From Phytoseiulus persimilis (lineage: Eukaryota; Arthropoda; Arachnida; Mesostigmata; Phytoseiidae), in NCBI GenBank assembly GCA_037576195.1, contig CM075101.1, positions 32,054,001 to 32,118,000 of the forward strand: DNA of 64,000 nucleotides. The letters run 5' to 3'. The translations under genes and the position numbers were made by a program. The notes under the pieces were generated by a model. The model did no database searches. It was not told the DNA's origin and was given only the letters and a program-made list of their open reading frames with translations. This document shows positions 49,769 to 61,177 of this stretch, in pieces. Positions within the stretch are counted from its first letter, which is position 1. Each line of letters starts with the position of its first letter.

Positions 49769-50102
49769 AGATGGAATTCCTGGCTTTGCGCTGGTTTCAT
49801 TTTCGTTCGATGTAGCCTTTGTCTACCTCCTGATTTCCTATGGCGCTTCCCTTCAAAGCAGACTCCTGCTCCAAGAAGCTGAATCTCGGCTGTCCTCAGA
49901 CAAATGTGGAATCAGTCAATATGACGTGCTTTCAGCTCAAGCCTGTCGGGGCGCCGGCTCCTCGATTCAGTCGGAGCTCGAACCTCCTCCGCAAGACTCA
50001 CGCGACGCTTCTCACTTTCAAGTCGCAGACATCAAGTTGGTACTTGATGCTCGGGGTCGCCACTGCGCGATCAAATCGGCTGGGCGACCCGTCAGTCCAT
50101 AA
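49769..50102 (+). CDS. Exon with one membrane-spanning segment, unknown gene
   Basis: A pyrimidine-rich acceptor (TTTCTCTTTTGAATCAG) opens a 110-codon frame in phase 2. It begins DGIPGFALVSFSFDV and continues through FVYLLISYGASLQ, a clear transmembrane helix, then an acidic/polar tail running to TAA at 50100. A GTACTT near 50040 could instead end the exon early. No start codon lies in this frame before the helix. No family recognised. Confidence 0.45.
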
Positions 50103-50253
50103 GAACAGCGACGACTTCAATAGTAGTGGATTCTGACGTTTCGCTGATGTTGATGCGTTTTCTTCGAGCCGTTTTCTGAGAAGCCAGCTGAGTCGACACC
50201 ACCTCCAACAGAGAAACGAAAGCCGGTGATATCACGTTCGAGGCGTAAATCAG

Positions 50254-50398
50254 AACTAGTGCTGAGATTTCCCGAGTGACCGACTCGGCGCCCCGGACAT
50301 TGTTTTGGAGAGCAGTGGATGAACAACATGTTAGACTTCTGGGGCTCGACCGAGGCTACGTTCATGAACTCCATCAGTTGTTACGGAATTCCGTTCAG
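50254..50398 (+). CDS. Internal exon candidate, unknown gene
   Basis: Between acceptor AAATCAG and a strong GTAAGC donor, 48 codons (phase 2 in, 0 out) read TSAEISRVTDSAPRTLFW... to LLRNSVQ, an amphipathic, charged sequence. It is close to the preceding membrane exon but its phase does not join that exon directly. Confidence 0.35.
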
Positions 50399-50939
50399 GT
50401 AAGCTGGAGTGCAACCGTTTCCGAAGGCCCCCCGAGGTAGGGGCCGAACAATGCAAAGAGAATTGCGCTGAGTGGCACTGAAGGAGCGATTCTCTCTCAC
50501 AGAGAACACTCCCAGGGTGAGAAGTCGGTCGTCCTCAAATCCTCGTAGCAGAATCCTTTTTTGCGTCCTTTATCGCATCATTTTGTTGGTGCTCATCCCC
50601 GCTTCCCTTTCTGCCTCGTAAGCTCTTCGAAGAAAGTCGTCTATGCAAATCGCGGAGTCGGTTTCCTCCTCACACTGCCGCGGTTGGCTCTACATAAACT
50701 CTTGTTGATAGCTATCTCATGCTTTTCTCCGCCACCTCAAACGTGTCTTCCCGGCGTGTCGCGCTCGGTTAAAGCGATAGTTGGGAAGTGGACTCCCGGT
50801 CGGATCCGTATCAGTTCCGCGGCGATTCGTTCCCTCGGGCGACCGGAGCGTCGATGAGATCATCATGGGATATCTCCTTGGATCGTTCCGATCGTTCTTA
50901 GCATAATTTTCTGAATATCAGTGAAACGATTTCGTTGGA

Positions 50940-51263
50940 GTGGAACTGTTCAATTATGAACAGGTGAGCGCGCCTAGCTCAAACAATGTTCGGCGGTTTG
51001 CGGAGGCAGAGGGAAGTCGCAGTGTTACCGCTCAAGGCCACATGGTCAGTGCGTTACTGCCGCCTCACGTTGATCGGAACCGCACAGCGATTCAGCAAAC
51101 AGTCGGTTGCATTATGCGCAGGGAGCACACGAAACTGACAGCCATGTTCGGCGGCTTGTCTGCCAACTTCAAGCCGCTCATTTCAACAACGCTCAGCGAC
51201 GTGCACGAGAAAATGATGTATCGCACGCTTCATCCCTCCGTTATCGACTCCGAGGCGTTGTGA
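50940..51263 (+). CDS. Open frame, possibly a terminal exon, unknown
   Basis: A 107-codon frame ending ...HPSVIDSEAL-stop with soluble composition (IMRREHTKLTAMFGG...). A GTGAGC at 50963 inside it could be a donor, so only part may be coding. Confidence 0.25.
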   Translation: MELFNYEQVSAPSSNNVRRFAEAEGSRSVTAQGHMVSALLPPHVDRNRTAIQQTVGCIMRREHTKLTAMFGGLSANFKPLISTTLSDVHEKMMYRTLHPSVIDSEAL

Positions 51264-51578
51264 CCTCGCGCATCGAATAAGTGTGCCGTCGCGGTACTCC
51301 GCAAACGAGTGTCCCGCATTTGTCATACTCGGAGTTCACGTGTTGCTATGCTCCGTCGCCACCGAGAGAGGGTTGTGTCGAGAATCTAATCGATCGCATT
51401 TTGATTCATGAGGAGTCCCTGGACCTTGATGGATGCGTACTCCCCCGCTACACAGCCTATAAGAGATATTTTGATTGATACAGTGGATCACGTCACTCCA
51501 CAGGTACCTAAGCGGCTCGTGGGTAGATGCTTCGTGCACGTTCGTTTCGAAACAGTTACCCATGGCGGAATTCGAGCT

Positions 51579-52788
51579 CTAGCCCCCGATGTCTGGGTTG
51601 AGAGCCGGAAGAGAGGCGACTCGGGATTTTGTAAGGGACCCGGTTTTAGAGCGCATGTCATTCTCGTCCTTAATCGGCGGCACTGAGGGAGCGGTGGGGC
51701 ATGGGGAGCTTCTGGCTGAAAAAGTGAGGCCTGGTGGGATTTCGCTCCAGAAACACTGTTTCAAATGCTACAGATGACAGGAGACCGCGGCCTGAGTGGC
51801 AAACATACGCGGCTTCACTCATTTTCCTTGGAAGAGGTTTGTCCTTATCTTCAAGCAGCAGCTGAGTCGATGACGGACGAGTTCGTCACATTTCTCTCGG
51901 CCCTTTCGGACTGTTCTGCGTGAGTTTAACGTTGAGCGAAACATCTCGGCTCCTCCTCTTGAGGACCCGTGACGCATCAATGAAACTGAATTCGATTACA
52001 GGTCTTTACTTTCGAGAGTCCTGCGACGGCGGCATTGATATCTTGTGAATTTTTCGACCTCCATCGATTGCCGAGCGTGCTCGCGGCAGCACGAAGATGT
52101 GAACTGAGTCTGGTCGACAGGAATGAATCTGGAGCCGCGCCTAAAGATTGCAATCCCGTTATAGAGAATAGAAAAACCTTGGGGCGTTCCTGACGTGATA
52201 TGAGTCTGGTTTTCCCAAGCAAAACAACGTTTTATCCCGGACGTTTGAAATTCCCGTCGGATCTTTCAAAGCTCTATCGTGGATTCGGAAAGCCTGCTCA
52301 GGCGTTCGGAGAAATCGCTCATCCCCAGGGCTGTTATCCGAGTTGCACATAAACGCGAGATCAGTCGCCCTCGGCATGAAATTCGTCGGTACACAAATAT
52401 TGGCGAATGTGCTATAAATGCCTCCTTTTCAGATCATCCGAATCCTTTGACGCGAATACACATAGACGGGCAGCGGTGCAGCACAAAAGATGCCGATAGC
52501 AGCTCGACAAAAGAGAATATCACCGATCCATAAATCCTGTTGCGATCGACTGCCCGTTGCATGCTACGGAGCAGGCTGGCATGTTGAAGATGCGAACGAG
52601 CGTCACCGGCGATTGGAGCGGTGAAATTATCGATTGCTTGTGACCACCATTCCAACGTTCCCGTAGACGAGTTGTGGGTGTTGTTATTTTCCTTTTCGAT
52701 CGAGACAAACCCCGAAGAAAACTTGGATACCGGTGCTTGAGCCGCGCAGATACGAGAAGGACTTGGGAACGCGAACGGAATAAACTCT
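51579..52788 (-). CDS. Exons of an unknown secreted or membrane protein
   Basis: Exon 52524-52788 follows an outstanding acceptor (poly-T tract, then CAACTCGGAG) and encodes 88 residues with three N-glycosylation sequons (NNT, NSS, NFT), arguing for an extracellular domain, before a GTGATA donor in phase 0. Further frames on the same strand look coding: about 52210-52377 (LAFMCNSDNSPG...), 52015-52190 (GLQSLGAAPDSFLS... before GTAAAG) and 51579-51725 (a Ser/Pro/Lys-rich tail ending NPDIGG-stop after TTTTTCAG). I could not fix all junctions, so these may be one gene or two. No family recognised. Confidence 0.4.
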
Positions 52789-55700
52789 CTCCGAGTTGAA
52801 AAAAAAAAAGAAAACAGAGCGGTCACATTGGAATTCACCTATCATCGAACGACCCTCGAAACGACCCTCATCATGAGGCTTACTGCCCGGTGCGAACCTA
52901 CTAACTCCGACCGCTCCGATACCGAGCAGTGTTGGTTCCTTCTTCGCGAATACTGCTTCTGTTCATTTACACAAGAATTACTGTATATTGCGAGGTGGTG
53001 CTCAAAGTTCGCCGAGCAGTTCTCTTTGGAGTCTGTGGAGCGAAAATTCGCCGACCTACGGCGGAGTCGGATCGTTTGTACGAAGCAGCTGATTCGGCTC
53101 TACGGCCGTCCGTCCAATGTTCTACCCACTCGGTCGAACAGGCTCAGCGACCAATCGACACGTCACTGGGCACGAAGAGAAAGGAATGACCATGCAAAAA
53201 AGTTTGCTGAGTAACAGGAATAAAGTTCATTTCCAAATTACGTCAATTGTGTCCAGTTGTCAGTGCCCCCTCCCGACAGCTACCACCCTCACGGTTTCCT
53301 GTCGTCCTCGGTTCCAATCTACCAGTGCGGGCCAATTACCTTACACACTGTCGATTGCGAGGAGCTAGTCGGACATGCGTCGATACGCACACACCGTGGC
53401 AAGCACATACATCGACAGACAGACATAAGCGCCTGACTGGCACAATCAATGAACAACTTCAGGCGATGCTACCCATGGGAGTAACCAAGTGAAGATTGGG
53501 TTCAGTCCCGACAATAGTTCTTTTCTCAGGTTATTGTCTGGAAATTCGGAATAACATGACTCATCGAAAATATTAGTCTCTCTCGTTCATACGGGGCCAG
53601 ACAACCCGACGACCTCTGGTAGTACCGGCGGCTCTGTTCTTCCAGGCCTTGTTTCGTTCCGGCATCATGTCTCGTTATGAATGTTTGCTAAACGGTGAAG
53701 TTTTTTGGAGGAGTCCGATGTCATATCGACTACATTGCTGAGCCTACCCTGTTATACGCGATCGAAATACATACAGACAAACAGTGATAACTTTTTCATC
53801 TCCCACAGACCAACTCTACGACTTTCAGACGTTGTAGTGGGTGGCCTCTCGCCATTTCAGACATAGTTCGGTCTCGACACTATATTTCCCGGTAAGAACA
53901 TGATTGAAAAGTGTGATCGGGTGGGTAGAAAGACATGCTGGCAGACAGATGAGGTTAGCTCCATATTATGTTTCATCTCATATGCGATGTATTCTCTCTC
54001 GGTCGCGTTTCCGTACTCGCCCATTCCTCGGCATCGACAGTCAACTATATTTAGGAATCGTGGCACTTTTCTGAGGTCATCCAGTGCACTTTCGATCGAT
54101 TGAAGAGCTCTCGAACTCAGCGACAGAATCTCGGGATGATGCGCAAGTGGAGAAGATTCATCAAGATTTGCTCAACAGTGACAGAACGTTTGAAGAATAG
54201 GGGATTCATTCGTTTATTGCCACGGTAATAGAGTGCCACCGTAGATTCCTCAATCCGTATCAACAGGGAATCCTGATTTTGACGACTCAAATATGGAGCT
54301 GAGAGTCGACGGATTCAAAGTATCCAAATTGGACCTATCCGAATCAATTCCTGCTCGATGAGCTGTCGCTCGGATTCCGAAGTGGCCACAGAAAGCCTCA
54401 GAATGCATGGCCTGAGCCGAATGGTGTATCCTAAAGAGCCTGTGGGGCGATCTCGGCGCAGAAACCAGTGGTTCATGAGTGAACATAAATCATGTGCTTT
54501 GATCAGCAAAATATGAGGAATTCATTACGTAGATTCAATCAATGGCTTGTCTCGCCCCGTTCTCTCAATCGACGGGGGCAACCAAGCGACCGGACAGGCA
54601 ACCTGTGGCAACCGATCGCAGGCAGGCTAGAAGGTTTCCAATCAATACCATAGTTCGTTTCAGGCTCTGACGGATACGGACTGTCCTGAATTTCGCTCTT
54701 AGAGTGGTAGACGAGCTTAATATCACGCCACGAAAGTGAATTAAACTCGAAGTCAACTCCCCTTCCATCGGCCCCGTGTCTCGCTGATGATCGAGAATAC
54801 AGAAATAGTCCACAGCGACTTTTGTGTATTGTTTTGGAATGCCATTCGAGTCGAGATCGAGAAGCACGCGGGCGACTTCTCAAGGGGGCTGTTCACCTCA
54901 AATGTTAGGTCTTCTTCGTTGGGCTATAACTTTGCATCCATGGCGGGTAGACTTAATCCGAAGTGATCCCAGAGTAAAGTAGGCTTTGAACTAGCCGCGG
55001 GAAAAAAATGGGCCTTTCTCCGTTTTCTCCTTCCGAACAGAGAATATCTTCATCCCGTCTGAGACTGGGAAATATTCAAGAATCCGTTCTGAATTGGAAA
55101 AATCTCTCTTTCGCCCTTCTTCAGTGACAAGTTCAGTTCACCTTGCAGCCACATTCATAAGCTACAGTTGGAAATATATTCATCAAAGCGATGCGCCGGG
55201 CGAGGAGAACAGACCTGAACAAGGGCCCTATCTAGCCTCCGATTTTCAGGCCCGGAAGTTCACCAGCCTCGTCGTTATCAAACGATCCCAAACGCTGGAG
55301 CGAGCTAGAGAGTGAATTATTCCTCCAGAACGTAGACAAAAAAACCCTCTTCTTTGAGTCTTTGAGTAGGTTCGCCCGAATTCTCCCCAAACGACGATTC
55401 GCGTCCTCCATCCTTGTATCATGTGCGCTACAGCCACAGTTGGGCTGTCTCCAAAGAACCCCATGGGCTAACTCTGCAAACACCAATTTGAGAGAATCAG
55501 ACATCGTAGATCCACTGTCGATTGAATTATACAGGGTGGTCAACGTGAGTCGAGAATTGTCTTGCCTTTCCTTGTATTGCGTCACTCGCTCCAGAATTGA
55601 ATTTCCCAGAAAGGCTCGAGGAATGCCTTGTTTTTCTCGAATCCTTTCAAAGAACTGTCCGTGAAACGTCTCCAGTCAACCGATCGAGTTCGTATTGGTT

Positions 55701-56128
55701 TTATCGGATGCAGCAAAGGATTCCACGGATTCGCTGAAGGAATGGCGAGGATCGGCCGAGAGTGGCGACCGATCTCATCAGCCTCACAAATATCACTGAT
55801 CTGTTGAAAAAATCTCATCCTCCAATTCAATCCACCCGTGTCCCGTCAGAGAAGCCGATTCCGAAATCTTTTCGGATGGCAAGCAGTTCTTGTATCAGAC
55901 CGACCACCCGACTTTGGAGTTTCCAGGTTGATTTGAACACTTCTTTTTCGCCCGGAAATAAAGCTTTCCCAGTTTTTGTCCTGGAGGGAGAATTGAATGA
56001 ATCGAACCATCTCTAAGTGAATATTCAGCAAAAGAAGGGAGAACAAGAAGGTCCCGATTTACGTTGACCGCCCTCTCTGTGTAACCAACACGTTAACGAG
56101 GCCCGTTATATTTCTTCTGTTCCCTTAG
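52789..56128. other. Unassigned; competing exon-like frames
   Basis: Protein-like frames lie at 54250-54486 (minus, ending GFPVDTD-stop), 55582-55830 (minus), 55762-56016 (plus) and about 55855-55985 (minus, after CCCTCCAG). They overlap on opposite strands and I could not order them. Confidence 0.3.
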
Positions 56129-56374
56129 CAATTGAAGGATCTCCGAGGCGACGGATTCTTCATTTCGCTGGCGGACATGACTCGTCGCAGGCCTTCTGTC
56201 CACGGCGAAGAAATATCAGAATCGTACCACGATCAGACGGTCTCGACATTTAATCAAGTTACTCCCGCACTCTTAGCAGATCTCATTACGAGAGCGAAGC
56301 GCTGTCAACATTCGTCACATCGGAATACGGCGCACGTTTCTGGCTGCTCCGCAACGCGTGGCCAGGCTACATAG
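56129..56374 (+). CDS. C-terminal exon of an unknown gene
   Basis: The acceptor TTTCTTCTGTTCCCTTAG is among the best in the window. The 82-codon frame (phase 0) reads QLKDLRGDGFFISLADMTRR..., then a polar His/Ser/Thr-rich end, stopping at TAG. A TATA-like AATATAAAA lies 200 bases downstream (near 56570) and could belong to another transcription unit. No domain recognised. Confidence 0.45.
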   Translation, partial: QLKDLRGDGFFISLADMTRRRPSVHGEEISESYHDQTVSTFNQVTPALLADLITRAKRCQHSSHRNTAHVSGCSATRGQAT

Positions 56375-59300
56375 TAAACCGGTTTGGTTGAAGCCTCACA
56401 TTGAAGCAGCTGAGTGGAATCGCTCAGAGATAACTTTATCGTGAGAATCTTGGAGCTATTCGTGCGTTTCAGACGATCCACTCCTGAGTTATCTCAGGGA
56501 ATCCACGGAGGTATTGAGGCAACAGGACTCTCCTTTACCATACGCATCGGGTGCGAGACAAGGCGAATATAAAACCACAGGAGGCTGATTCTCAGCTCGA
56601 GCTGTAAACCCGCTTATGGCTTCTTGTCGTCGCTAAACAAATGTGCGGAAGTGCGGGTATCCTGAGCTCTACGCTGAGGACTGGCCGATCGATCCACCCC
56701 GCGGCGCGATCTATCGGCTCGTTTTCTCCTCGATATCCTTTCATATATTTTCATATAATATCCTTTTTCCTACTCATTCGTGTCCCGCTGCTCTAAACAC
56801 ATAATGGCTCTTGTATCTAAGGAATGATTTGCGGGAATTTGAGCGGCGGTGAGAAGGTTGACGTGGAATTGGAACCTGCGCATGCTCCGACAGTTCCTGC
56901 TTTGACTCGCCCTGGGTATCGCTCGTTATCTCGTTCATTAGGGAATGCAGAGGCCAGTCATCACCGGGTTGGACTGGAATCTTGACAAATCGTCTCCTTG
57001 AGGTTCTGCAGAAGAAGGGATTCGACCGATGGCGGAAGGAAAACAGTTCACTGCTCCGGGGTGAGAAGAGCTGACGGCTCCGCGAAAGAAAGAGGCAAGA
57101 GGGAGAGAAATCCTTGAAGAAGAAAACGAAGAAGCCCCTGCCAGGGCCACGGTCTGCTCGGGAGCAGGAGGCACTGCGGAGATGCAACAGAGCTCCTTAA
57201 TTGACGCCTCCAATTGGAATGAACAAGTTTTTGCTCCGCAGACGCAGAGCGAGAAAACTCCGATCGACGATCCCTCTGCGAGAAACAAAGCTCCCTCCAA
57301 ATCGTCTTCTGTCATTTTTTCCGCCCTATTTTCCTCGCTCGTTCTGGCTACTTGATTCTCCCTCGACGGTAGCACGAGGCGAAAGGATTTCGAGAACGGT
57401 CGGCTTCCTAGACTCTCCAGTCATCCGTTCGTTTGCACTCCCGTCCTTGCATCCAAAGCCCTGCTCGCGTCCGATTTCATGTTCGCTCGCTGGCTGGCTG
57501 GCTGGCAAGTCTTACTCCTCGTTCGCCGCAATCGACAACGACAAGGGCAACAACGCGATTTCCGGATTATTTTCGTTTCGGCCTCGTTACCCTCTCGGAA
57601 GAATAATCAGCTCACGAGCGACAACGAGAAATGAACGCCGGCCTGTGCGTGGCGTGGCTCGGCTCTGTTCCGTTTTCTTCATTCAATTCCTTCCTTCTGG
57701 TTGCTGCTGGCCGTGTCGCTCTGTTTGTCATCCGGTCGCTATGCTGCTCCCTTCGTCGGTTGTTGCTGTCTTCGCTCGGCAATGTTTCAAATGGAGGCTG
57801 CGGAAGCATTCACACTTCCCTCCGTTTCGTTGGATTGAACACTTGTTTCGAGCCAACCAAGCGACCAATCGACCGGCCGCCACCATCATGTTCCTTTCGG
57901 ACCCGAGAGCGGAACAAAAATCCTTCGTTTATTTGAATGTCGAAGCAGAGAGCAACAATCGAGCATCTGCGGGAACAGTTCCGCCAGGGCAAAACTTTCC
58001 CCCTGAAGCCTCCGAGTCGTCGAGCGAACAGCGGGATTCAACATCGATTTCGCTCCTGCAACGATCCGCCTAACTCTCGGATTGAAATTCGAGATTTTCC
58101 GCGACGCGACGACACGAAAGACGACCTCGCGGGCAGTCTAGACAATCATTGGTTGTAATTTGGATGGCATGTAGATCAGATTTATGCACGAGCAACACAC
58201 AAGGTTGCGGAGCGATTTTTGCAGCCCAGCCAGAAGAGTAATTACTGTTGGTTTTCGCAAACAAAACGGGCAAGAGAGAGCGCGAACACATCCGATGCCG
58301 CCGCATTTTGTACGAGAAAAAAAAAAACTCCAGCGAAGAGGAGCTTGCTTGATTCATTGTCACGTTTTGTATGAAGTCACTTTGTTAGTAAAAGCATGCG
58401 GGCGATGATGACGACGCGCTGTTTTTGTACGACTTTCTGTTTTTTGTACCGAACTATGTGATGAATGACTGGATCAGTCGGTACATCGCGTTGTCCCTTC
58501 CCCGTCTCGTCCTCTTTTTGCTTTTGGCCTAAATGAACGTGTGAGCGGGATGGGCGCGTTTGTGGATAACCGAGAGACGGGAGCCCAACAGTCCATTCCT
58601 TTGATCTGTTCGACGGTGACACCGAAGCGAGTGTCTGGCTCGATGTTGTTGGGGCTGCTCAAGAGTCGTCTCAAGAACTCCGATGCGGGAGTTCTGTAGT
58701 GCCTCTTCGAGTGTCACCCCGTCTGAGATCGTCGAATATCTGCCGGAGCGCGGTCGTCGCAACAAAGGTTTGATGTCACCAAGGGGTGAAGTGAAACGTT
58801 TTCTGGCGTCTTTTTGATGATGAACTCTCTCATTTTCTCTAGACTCGCTTGGATTCGAGATGCTGCAGAGAGTCGCGTCCCGACGAGTTCCAAGCTCAAA
58901 GCGTGGGAAGCCCCGAGATGAATTCAGAAAAAAATCATGGTCGTAAGTTGGAACAGAGGCTCTCCGCACACTTTTGTTTCGAGTCCCACGAGGGTGTCTA
59001 CTCGAAAGCCTTTGAACATCATGAGCATGAACTTTGCGAGGACTTCTGCCATACTACTCCCCTTTGAACTCGGAGAGGCCTTCGTAGCGAGAACGATTCA
59101 GACGTGGCTGGAATATGGAGTCGCTCCAGAGTCACTTCGGAACTGAGCTCTCGAGGCATTGAGGAGGATGTGAAGAATCGATCGAATAGAAGAGAAGGGG
59201 GGTTGGGCCTAGTGGGAGGCAGGGGAGGAAGACGAAAGTTCTCGAAGGACTTTGTCGAGCGTTGATGTTGGCTCCGCGCGGATTCTACCGGAGGGAATCG

Positions 59301-60833
59301 AAGCGAAACGTTGGGTCTCATAGCCGACAACTCGGGATCGGCGACGTCCGCCCAGCTTGCCGTGCTTTCGTGTTTCCAGGTTCCGGTGGGCTAGTTTTCT
59401 TCGACAACTTCCGAATTCCGATGAAAAAAAAAATAGATCGCTCGGATACTCTCTCAGGATATGTTATAATGAGCGAGTGGGGTGATATTTGAAGCCCTGT
59501 AATTTCAGGACGCATTCGGTGAGAGTTGCGGCCCTCCCAGGGCAGTTCGAGCACACATTTGGCTGAACGAAAACATGGCTGTTTACAGCAACGCGAAGGA
59601 CGATGATCTGAAGGCAGAACGTTCGTTGAACTTCCAGCCCCTGTCTACGAAGGGGAACAGTGAAAGTATTCTATCCGGGGTTTCGCCGACGGTTCAAGCA
59701 ATCGAATCGTTTTCTCGATATTTTTTCGGCGAACGATGCGCCTCCGCCGTTAAGCTTCCAAATAGAACCGCGGCTCTCGTTGTTACACCCGGCTCTCAGA
59801 GAGCGGAGAACGGAAGTTGAATAGCGAGCCAATGGTTCTTGGATGTATGCCCAAGTAGCTGAGCCGATTTCGCCCTTTTGTTCGAGCGAATAAATGCCGT
59901 CCTCCAGCTCCGTTTCATGTTTCGAGGGTCGAGAGGGAGTGCAGTTAAGGGTTCCAGACAAGAACACGAATGTGAGAGAGCGAAGGGGAACGGAAAGTCA
60001 AAACGGGCGTTTTCCGGTTGTCGAATTCCCGCTTTCTTTTGGAGGAATCTCTCGTCAGATATGTGAGTCCTCTTTCCGTTCGCCTCCTTACTTGGTAAAC
60101 TGCCTGCTACGCTGGCTCTTCCCGCAAAGTCGATCCCGGATGTCAGCCTGGCAGCTCGCACAGTTCTGCTCCTCCGAGCGGCAGCCGCGAAACCGACGAA
60201 ACCACCCGTTCCGTCCCCCAAACAAACCCCTCAACCGAAGCAGAGTTGGCCTGTGGCCGCTTGTCACATCTCGTTGTCCTGTCTGGCCGGCCAGTTGCCT
60301 GGCTGTGGGGCCAGTGGACCGCCTGGCCAGCTGACAGGACTTCCTTCCTGTTCTGGATAAGAAGGTCGACGAGAGGAGCGAGATAGGGACAAGAATCAAG
60401 CGGAGAAGGAAACTGAAAGGGAAGCAAAACCGGAAAAAAAGGGAGTTTCGGCGTTCGAGACAGGCTTGCAAGCTGGACGACCGATTCAGTCAAGCAAACG
60501 AAGATCGACCAGCGTCTCCAGATTCTCGGTCAGGCAGATTCGGTATTACCTTCGCTTGAGTCTATTCTCTCATTTGGGACGTCGACGACTCGCTAACAAC
60601 ACCGTCCGACTCCGCTCTCCGTCGTTTGGGATCGTTTACCACCAGAGAGAAGCTATCGAGTCTTCCGGACTCCTCCGACACCCCGTTGTCTGATTCTCAT
60701 TTTTTTGGGAAGGTTTCCTGAAACAAAGCCATGATCAACAGATTCCAGAGAAGACTTTTTGGGTGAACCCCGAAACGAGTCTCGACTCCGGGGTAGCGTT
60801 ATGATTGCCATTTGTTGGTCTGAATCAGTGCAG
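56375..60833. other. Gene-poor stretch with low-complexity frames and (TGGC)4
   Basis: Includes a 290-codon open frame (57201-58073) judged non-coding, (TGGC)4 at 57491-57506, and short A runs. No splice-supported coding seen. Confidence 0.4.
57491..57506 (+). repeat. (TGGC)4 microsatellite
   Basis: Four perfect TGGC units, as at 29101-29116. Confidence 0.9.
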
Positions 60834-61177
60834 GATGGAAGCGACGAAAGTTCTCAATCAAGGATCTGTTGGAAAAACTGGCGTCTCGTTCTGAAGAATC
60901 ATACGATAGAAGAAGTCGCTTTCTTGCGATTATACCCGAGCAGCAACGCATTCGATTTCGTCATAGCAACAAATGCCTCAACTGCGTGTTCCGTCGCCGA
61001 TGCATCCCGGCCAGTTCCAGTTCCTTCGGTTCCAGAATGGCCTTCAGAGCCCTTTTTAAGGACCTCCCGAAGATTCAGCAGCCAACGCCTAATGAGGTCT
61101 CGAGCTGCAGTCCCTGCTTACCCGCTCCAACCAAAACTCCGACGATTTTCGTTGGAGAGTCGAATGTTCCTGAATGA
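60834..61177 (+). CDS. C-terminal exon of an unknown gene
   Basis: After the acceptor GAATCAGTGCAG, a 113-residue frame (phase 1) reads KRRKFSIKDLLEKLASR..., a Cys/Arg patch (CLNCVFRRRC), then AFRALFKDLPKIQQ and a Ser/Pro/Thr-rich end, with TGA at 61177. Lys/Arg-rich helical segments suggest an intracellular, perhaps nucleic-acid-binding protein, but this is only composition. A second long frame overlaps it (60759-61220). Confidence 0.42.

Noticed and set aside
51589..51777. LIM-domain-like ending (AEKVRPGGISLQKHCFKC)
   Set aside because: The first zinc-binding pair is absent and a stop follows at once; the opposite strand carries a better terminal exon.
57201..58073. 290-codon plus-strand open frame
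   Set aside because: Composition is a jumble of Arg, Pro and Ser with repeat-derived strings, no motif, no splice context; overlapping frames are equally open.
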